Below, in pieces: positions 32,853 through 38,142 of a stretch of 38,142 nucleotides of DNA. Position 1 is the stretch's first letter, and every line of letters starts with the position of its first letter. Source of the stretch: Planctomycetaceae bacterium (lineage in GTDB: Bacteria; Planctomycetota; Planctomycetia; Planctomycetales; Planctomycetaceae); the NCBI GenBank assembly GCA_028284885.1, contig JANQQW010000252.1, positions 1-38,142 on the forward strand. The letters are read 5' to 3'. The position numbers and the translations under genes were made by a program. The notes below the pieces were generated by a model that worked only from the letters and a program-made list of their open reading frames with translations, ran no database searches and was not told the DNA's origin.

Positions 32853-33545
32853 TCAATTGTGGTCGGGCAGCGCGGACTTCGCATCCGTCCCGAAGTCGTT
32901 CACCACGAGTTCCAGCCGAAACTCGCTGTTCGAGCCCTGCGGACGGATCACCACGAGAAGGCCGGCCACACCGCTCGGGACGTCGTCGGTCAGCCATCGG
33001 CTGGAGGTCAGCGTCCCCCCCAGCGGCTTCTCGAGAGACCGCGTTCCCTTCCGACCCGTCGCCTCGATCGTCCCCCTCTGCCACGGGAACTTCCGCTTCT
33101 CGAGTGTCTCGTCCGCCTTCACGGGTTGGTGCAGCATCGCCCCCGCGAAGGAGAGGTCCATCTTCTTCGGCTCGACCTGCTGGACCGCCCCGTCCCCTTC
33201 CCGGAACCAGATGCGAACCGCGTGGTCGACCGGGTCCGACCCGTCGCCCAGGTGCTTCACCGGCACGAGCAGCTTGTACAACTGCGTGGCCCGCTCGCCG
33301 TCGTTCATCTCGAGTTCGATCCAACGGCAGGGTTCGTCGCCGAAGGACTCGGCCCCGAGGGACCGCAGCCTCGCCGTGCCGTTCGACTCCGTGGTGTCGA
33401 ACTTGAGGGTCGCGTGGTACTCGACCCACTCGCCGGACTTGGGGAGCGTTCGGAGGATTCCGTCGGCGAAGCAGGCCGGCGTCCACGCGAGCAGCAGGGC
33501 GGCGAAGAAGACGTTTCGAACGGGTCGCAGACAGGTTCTCGACAT
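32853..33545 (-). CDS. secreted protein of unknown function
   Basis: The 230-residue product has a signal peptide (about residues 1-27, RNVFFAALLLAWTPACFA). The mature part reads as a beta-rich domain with alternating strands: LPKSGEWVEYHATLKFD, ESFGDEPCRWIELEMND, VDHAVRIWFREGDG and FRLELVVNDFG. It contains one conserved-looking cysteine-tryptophan pair (PCRWIE) and no known catalytic motif. The cysteine at residue 25 is not in a clear lipobox. The stop lies 4 bp before the cysteine desulfurase start, so it heads the operon leading to dnaA. It is divergent from the FHA-EAL gene. Confidence 0.72.
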   Translation of the reverse strand: MSRTCLRPVRNVFFAALLLAWTPACFADGILRTLPKSGEWVEYHATLKFDTTESNGTARLRSLGAESFGDEPCRWIELEMNDGERATQLYKLLVPVKHLGDGSDPVDHAVRIWFREGDGAVQQVEPKKMDLSFAGAMLHQPVKADETLEKRKFPWQRGTIEATGRKGTRSLEKPLGGTLTSSRWLTDDVPSGVAGLLVVIRPQGSNSEFRLELVVNDFGTDAKSALPDHN

Positions 33546-33666
33546 CGGCGTCGATCCGTATCGGTTTCTCGTGAGCGGCGAGTCTCGAAGCTAGCCGGTC
33601 GGCGTCGGTCTCGCCACGACAATCCGCACGAACGTCACCACCGCATCCGCAGCGGCCGCGTTCTGC

Positions 33667-33686
33667 CGACAACCTCCTCGTTGTCG
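33667..33686. promoter_or_regulatory. small hairpin in the divergent promoter region
   Basis: CGACAAC and GTTGTCG form a perfect 7-bp stem with a CTCCTC loop, in the 248-bp region that must hold the promoters for the operon leading to dnaA (leftward) and for the FHA-EAL operon (rightward). It could be an operator. No clear promoter boxes were identified in this G+C-rich stretch. Confidence 0.3.
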
Positions 33687-33793
33687 TCTCGCGTCGGCCG
33701 ACACGGCCTACGTTTCCCACGAGCAACACCGCGCCAACCTCGCGCCAGACGGTCCGAGGTGCGGTCGCGGGACGAGGGCCTGGAGCATCGCGG

Positions 33794-34942
33794 ATGGTTC
33801 CGAACGGAGACAACCTGAGAGTGGCCGACGCCGCCTCGGCGTCGGAGCGACCGCGGGTCTCGGTCTGGGCCCTGCAGGGTGAGGCGGCGTCCAACGCCAC
33901 GCCCAGCCGGACCGCCGTCACCGCGAACCCGTTCAGCATCGGCCGCAGCTCGAAGAACGACCTCTGCCTCTCCGACCCGACCGTCTCCGGTCGACACGCG
34001 GAACTGGTCGAACTCGCCGACTCCTTCCTGGTTCGCGACCTCGACAGCACGAACGGGACGTTCCTGAACGGTCGCCGCGTCGAACGGCACGAGATCGTCG
34101 GCCCGAACGACGTGCTCCAGTTCGGCGCCGTCGCGTACCGACTCGTGCGAACGGACGGGGGGCTGAACGCGACCCCGTCGCACGCGTCGTCCTGCACCGT
34201 CGCCTCGGACGTGGCGACCGACGCCGTCGCGTTCGTGCAGTTCGAGAAGATGCTCGCCGAGCGCGCGGTCGTCCCGCACTTCCAGCCGATCGTCACCCCG
34301 GACGGCAGCCGCGTCGCGTACGAGATCCTCGGTCGCAGCCGGCTGTTCGGACTCGAGTCGCCGGCGGCGATGTTCCGGACGGCGACCCGGCTGCAGTCGG
34401 AGGTCGCGCTCAGCCGGATGCTGCGGCAGGAGGGGGTGCGTGCCGCCAGCGAGCTCGCCCCGCCGACCAGGCTCTTCGTGAACACGCACCCGACGGAGCT
34501 GATCGAGCCGGGCCTCGCCGAGTCGATCTGGGCCCTCCGCGCCGCGTTCCCCGGACCCGAGCTCGTCCTCGAGGTCCACGAGGCGGCGGCGACCGACCTC
34601 ACCACGCTGCGGTCCCTGACCGAGTCCCTCCGCGAGATCGGCGTCGGCATCGCCTACGACGACTTCGGCGCCGGGCAGTCTCGGCTGATGGAGCTGACCG
34701 ACGTGCTGCCGGACTACGTGAAGTTCGACATCGGGCTGATTCGCGACATCGACACGGCCAACGCGCAGCGTCAGGGCGTGGTGCGGTCGCTGGTGAAGAT
34801 GGTCCGCGACCTGGGCGTCACGACGCTCGCCGAGGGCGTGGAGACCGAGGCCGAGGCCGAGACCTGCTGGGAGATGGGCTTCGAACTCGCCCAGGGCTAC
34901 CTCTACGGCCGCCCGGCCCCCGCAAACGACTGGAACGACTGA
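33794..34942 (+). CDS. FHA-EAL protein (predicted c-di-GMP phosphodiesterase)
   Basis: The 382-residue cytoplasmic protein joins two signalling domains. Residues about 40-118 form an FHA phosphothreonine-binding domain with GRSSKNDLCLSD (50-61), SGRH (65-68) and STNGT (85-89). Residues about 145-375 form an EAL domain that would hydrolyse c-di-GMP. Expected active-site residues are present: Glu177 (YEILGR in place of EAL), Asn230, Glu260, Asp289-Asp290 (DDFGAG), Lys310, Glu348 (AEGVE) and Gln367 (QGYLYG). The ATG at 33794 has GGAG eight bases upstream. It is followed 67 bp later by the AAA+ gene and then the kinase-tubulin gene, so the FHA domain may bind a product of that kinase. Confidence 0.92.
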   Translation: MVPNGDNLRVADAASASERPRVSVWALQGEAASNATPSRTAVTANPFSIGRSSKNDLCLSDPTVSGRHAELVELADSFLVRDLDSTNGTFLNGRRVERHEIVGPNDVLQFGAVAYRLVRTDGGLNATPSHASSCTVASDVATDAVAFVQFEKMLAERAVVPHFQPIVTPDGSRVAYEILGRSRLFGLESPAAMFRTATRLQSEVALSRMLRQEGVRAASELAPPTRLFVNTHPTELIEPGLAESIWALRAAFPGPELVLEVHEAAATDLTTLRSLTESLREIGVGIAYDDFGAGQSRLMELTDVLPDYVKFDIGLIRDIDTANAQRQGVVRSLVKMVRDLGVTTLAEGVETEAEAETCWEMGFELAQGYLYGRPAPANDWND

Positions 34943-35009
34943 AGACCGAAGCCGACCGCCGCTCGCCCCCTCGAGCAGGCGTTGAACACGACAGACCGGG
35001 AGGGACCCA

Positions 35010-36341
35010 GTGACCGTCACGTTCCACGAGTCGCACGACTCGATCCTCGCCACGCTCGCCTCGGGCGAGACGTTCTGGCCGTCCGAGCCTCGCACCCTCG
35101 AGGAGACGGGCCTGTCGCAGCCGTTCGTCGAGGCGCTGCTGTGCAAGACGCTGTTCGTCGCCGGCAACGCGACCGGCCGCAACCTCGCCAAGGACGTCGG
35201 CCTCCCGTTCGGCGTCGTCGACGACCTGCTCAGCAGGCTCCGCAACCGGCAGTGGGTCGTCCACGTCGACTCCGGCGCCTTCAACGACTACGTCTACGGA
35301 CTCACGGACAACGGCCGCCAGCAGGCCCAGGCCTTCAAGAACGCGAACGCCTACGTCGGCCCGGCCCCGGTCCCGCTGATGGACTACGTCATCTCCGTCG
35401 AGGCCCAGGCCATCGGCGGCGAGCCGATCCGACGCGCCGACCTCGAGGACGCCTTCCACGACATCTCCGTCGATCCCGGCCTGTTCGAGATGCTCGGCCC
35501 GGCGGTCAACTCGGCGTCCGGCCTGTTCCTGTACGGTGCCCCGGGCAACGGGAAGTCGACCCTCGCCCAGCGGATCACCGCCTGCTTCGGGCAGGAGGTC
35601 TGGATCCCCAACGCCGTCCTCGACGACGACGACCTGCTCAAGGTCTACGACCCCGCCTACCACGACGACGTCCGGACCAGTTCCAGCGAGCACGTCGAGA
35701 CGACCGGCTTCGACCGCCGTTGGCGACGCATCCGCCGGCCGACCGTGGTCGTCGGTGGCGAGCTGACGATGGACAACCTCGAGATCCGCCAGGACGCCCG
35801 GTCCGGCATCTGCGAGGCGCCGCTGCAGATGAAGAGCAACTGCGGCTGTCTGCTCATCGACGACTTCGGTCGCCAGCGAATCCTCCCCGAGGAACTGCTG
35901 AACCGCTGGATCGTCCCGCTCGAGAACAAGCACGACTTCCTGACCTTCCCGAACGGCAAGAAGATCCAGGTCCCGTTCGAGCAGCTGATCATCTTCTCGA
36001 CGAACCTCGACCCCGAGCAGCTCGTCGACGAGGCCTTCCTGCGGCGGATTCCGTACAAGATCGAGGTCGAGGACCCGACCGAGCAGGAGTTCCAGCAGCT
36101 GTTCCAGCTCGCCGCGGACGCGATCGACTGTCCGTTCGACCCGGAGGCCGTGGAGTACCTGCTGGAGACACAGTACCGCGGCCGCAACCGGCCGCTGCGG
36201 CGGTGCCATCCGCGAGACGTCCTCAAGCAGGTCCGCAATCTCTGCGCGTACGACGAGCGTCCGCTGGAGATGAAGAAGGAGTACTTCGACCAGGTGGCGA
36301 AGGGCTTCTTCACGCAGGTGCTGCCGACGGTGGAGGTCTGA
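35010..36341 (+). CDS. AAA+ ATPase with winged-helix-like N-terminal domain
   Basis: The GTG at 35010, with GGGAGGG just upstream, gives 443 residues. Residues about 25-115 resemble a winged-helix domain (TGRNLAKDVGLPFGVVDDLL, then LTDNGRQQAQ). A linker with PAPVPLMDYV leads to an AAA+ core: Walker A GAPGNGKST (about 176-184), Walker B CLLIDDFG (about 280-287), a sensor-like IIFSTNLDPEQL and an arginine-rich AFLRRIPYKIEV. A C-terminal helical lid region follows. It probably remodels a protein or DNA partner in an ATP-dependent manner; the target is unknown. Its stop is 4 bp before the kinase-tubulin gene, so the two are surely co-transcribed. Confidence 0.88.
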   Translation: MTVTFHESHDSILATLASGETFWPSEPRTLEETGLSQPFVEALLCKTLFVAGNATGRNLAKDVGLPFGVVDDLLSRLRNRQWVVHVDSGAFNDYVYGLTDNGRQQAQAFKNANAYVGPAPVPLMDYVISVEAQAIGGEPIRRADLEDAFHDISVDPGLFEMLGPAVNSASGLFLYGAPGNGKSTLAQRITACFGQEVWIPNAVLDDDDLLKVYDPAYHDDVRTSSSEHVETTGFDRRWRRIRRPTVVVGGELTMDNLEIRQDARSGICEAPLQMKSNCGCLLIDDFGRQRILPEELLNRWIVPLENKHDFLTFPNGKKIQVPFEQLIIFSTNLDPEQLVDEAFLRRIPYKIEVEDPTEQEFQQLFQLAADAIDCPFDPEAVEYLLETQYRGRNRPLRRCHPRDVLKQVRNLCAYDERPLEMKKEYFDQVAKGFFTQVLPTVEV

Positions 36342-36345
36342 GCCG

Positions 36346-38142
36346 ATGACCGACCCTCGCGAGACGACCTCCGACCCGTCCGAGGAGCCGATCGACCGGA
36401 CGATCGCCCGCACCATGAACGTGGGCGGTGGCCCGTTGCCCGAGGCCCCGCCTCCCACGTCCGAGCGGACCACGATTCCCGGCTACCAGCTGCTCGAACG
36501 AATCGGTGCCGGCGGCTACGGCGAGGTCTGGCGGGCCCTCGCGCCCGGAGGTCTCGAGAAGGCCGTGAAGATCGTCTACGGGACGATCGACGGCACCCGG
36601 GCGACGACCGAACTCAAGTCGCTCGAACGGGTCAAGCACGCCCGGCACCCGTTCCTGCTCGTGCTCGAACGGTTCGAGATCCTCGACGGCAAGCTGATCG
36701 CCGTCACCGAACTCGCGGACGGCAGTCTGAAGGACAAGTTCGACGAGTACCGGGCCGCCGGGAAGCCGGGGGTGCCCCGGGCCGACCTGCTGAAGTTCGT
36801 CCGCGACGCCGCCGACGCGCTCGACTTCATGTACGACAAGCACGGCCTCGTCCACCTGGACGTGAAGCCGGAGAACATCCTGCTCGTGGGGGACCACGCG
36901 AAGGTGGCCGACTTCGGCCTCACGCAGTGCCTGCACGACGAGAACCTGTCGGGCCTCGGCGGGCTCACGCCGCAGTTCGCCGCGCCCGAGGTCTTCGAGG
37001 GTCGCCCCTCCCGGCACAGCGACCAGTACAGCCTCGCGATCCTGTACCAGCTGCTGCTGACCGGCCAGTCGCCGTTCAACGGCCGCACGGCCGCACAGCT
37101 CACCGCGCAGCACATGCACAGCGCGCCGGTGCTCTCGCCCCTTCCGCCGTCGGACCGGCCCGCCGTCGCGCGGGCCCTCTCCAAGAACCCGAGCCAGCGG
37201 TTCGGCTCGTGCGTGGAGATGGTCGAGAGCCTGCTCGAACGACCGTCCGCACGGGTGTCGAAGTCGGCCCGACCGAGTCGTCGCTCGGCCAACCGGCTCA
37301 CGGTTCCGACCGACGACGTGGAGGCCCAGATCGCCTTGCGGTTCGGGACGCCACCGCCGCCCGCCGTCCAGGACCACCAGCTGCCGCCCGCAGTGGTCCC
37401 GACGACTCCCTCGACCGGCTCGTCGCTCGTCATCGGCCTCGGTGGCCTGGGGGGCCGTGTCGTCCGTGAACTGAACGCAATCAACCGTCGCGACCGCCGC
37501 GACGGGCTCGTCTCGTACCTCTACTTCGACACGGACGCCACGTCCGTCAACGCGGTCGGGGACTCCTGTTCGAACAGCTCGGTCTCGGCAGTCTCGGTCC
37601 CGCTGCGGACCGCGTCCCACTACCGCCGCGACGCTGGTCGCTGGCTGGAGTGGATCGACCGTCGCTGGTTGTACAACATTCCGCGGTCGCTACGGACCGA
37701 GGGGATTCGTGCCCTCGGCCGACTCGCGTTCGTCGACCACGAGTCGCTCGTCGCCGATCGCGTCCGACGCGCCCTCGAGGCCCTGCCGGCGAACGAGGAG
37801 GGCGAGGCTCACGTCGTGTACGTCGCCTGTTCGAGCTCCGGTGGAACCGGCAGCGGGTCGCTGCTGGAGATCGCACGCGTGCTCTGGGCGACGGCCGAGC
37901 AGCTCGACCTGAAGATCGACGTGCGGGCTGTGGTCGCCCACGTCGGCAAGCGAACCGAGTCGCACACGGGCGTCGGCGTGGCGAACACCGTCTCGCTGTT
38001 GTCCGAGCTCCGCCGCGTGCAGGACGAACGACAGTCGCAGACCGCCGCCGACCTCGACGACCCGCCGATCGGCTTCTCCGAGGTGCTGTTCACCGCGGCG
38101 GGCGACGGGCTCACCGGCGGGGGTCGCGGCGACACGGCCCGG
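36346..38142 (+). CDS. Ser/Thr kinase fused to a tubulin/FtsZ-like domain (3' truncated)
   Basis: The frame is open from an ATG at 36346 to the window end (599 codons, no stop). GGAGGT at 36332-36337 supports the start. Residues about 46-300 are a Hanks-type kinase: glycine loop IGAGGYGEVW (53-62), Lys75 in AVKIV, catalytic Asp172 in HLDVKPEN, DFG (189-191) and APE (213-215). HLD replaces HRD, so it is a non-RD kinase. A Pro/Ser/Arg-rich linker (about 300-357) leads to a tubulin-like GTPase domain beginning LVIGLGGLGGRVVREL (361-376). It carries the tubulin signature loop SSSGGTGSGS (496-505), with the expected helices after it. There is no membrane segment in the visible part. This may be the Tubulin_2/FtsZ-like family. 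The rest lies beyond the window. Confidence 0.9.
   Translation, partial: MTDPRETTSDPSEEPIDRTIARTMNVGGGPLPEAPPPTSERTTIPGYQLLERIGAGGYGEVWRALAPGGLEKAVKIVYGTIDGTRATTELKSLERVKHARHPFLLVLERFEILDGKLIAVTELADGSLKDKFDEYRAAGKPGVPRADLLKFVRDAADALDFMYDKHGLVHLDVKPENILLVGDHAKVADFGLTQCLHDENLSGLGGLTPQFAAPEVFEGRPSRHSDQYSLAILYQLLLTGQSPFNGRTAAQLTAQHMHSAPVLSPLPPSDRPAVARALSKNPSQRFGSCVEMVESLLERPSARVSKSARPSRRSANRLTVPTDDVEAQIALRFGTPPPPAVQDHQLPPAVVPTTPSTGSSLVIGLGGLGGRVVRELNAINRRDRRDGLVSYLYFDTDATSVNAVGDSCSNSSVSAVSVPLRTASHYRRDAGRWLEWIDRRWLYNIPRSLRTEGIRALGRLAFVDHESLVADRVRRALEALPANEEGEAHVVYVACSSSGGTGSGSLLEIARVLWATAEQLDLKIDVRAVVAHVGKRTESHTGVGVANTVSLLSELRRVQDERQSQTAADLDDPPIGFSEVLFTAAGDGLTGGGRGDTAR

Overview
The window is G+C-rich bacterial chromosome, most likely from a member of the Planctomycetota. 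Three things point there. One secreted protein carries an N-terminal LEPR-xLL-type motif (LESRVLL). A multihaem cytochrome c has a PA14-like N-terminus. The right end carries a Ser/Thr kinase joined to a tubulin-like domain beside an FHA-EAL protein. No rRNA, tRNA, CRISPR array, prophage or transposase gene was seen.

Layout. Positions 1-4816 (plus strand): the end of a membrane protein gene, a tyrosine-rich secreted peptide, thiC, a TPR protein, a small secreted protein and a dodecin. Positions 2655-3870 hold palindromic repeat elements and two decayed dodecin-like fragments. Positions 4859-17856 (minus strand): nadE, an inositol-monophosphatase-family gene, and two very large unrecognised secreted or membrane proteins that overlap by 4 bp and appear to be built from three copies of one module. 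Positions 18150-22669 (plus): the LEPR-type repeat protein, a strong hairpin, a five-haem cytochrome c and an overlapping S1-domain gene. Positions 22723-25902: a PAS-PAS-PP2C phosphatase (minus), a six-segment membrane protein and a PD-(D/E)XK-like protein (plus), and a small membrane protein (minus).

Positions 25999-33545 (minus) form the replication-origin neighbourhood, read right to left: secreted protein, cysteine desulfurase, dnaA, a 468-bp non-coding gap (oriC candidate), dnaN, dciA (DUF721), gyrB. The order matches the classical dnaA-dnaN-recF-gyrB cluster, with dciA where recF would be. The DnaA is short and starts directly at its AAA+ domain.

Positions 33794-38142 (plus) are the most interesting part. 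A compact gene set encodes an FHA-EAL protein with all expected c-di-GMP phosphodiesterase residues, an AAA+ ATPase with a winged-helix-like N-terminus, and, 4 bp later, a Ser/Thr kinase fused to a tubulin/FtsZ-superfamily domain that runs off the window end. Classical planctomycetes lack FtsZ, so a phospho-signalling, c-di-GMP and tubulin-like module next to the origin region is a credible candidate for an undescribed cytoskeletal or membrane-remodelling system. That role is inference; the domain content is read directly from the sequence.
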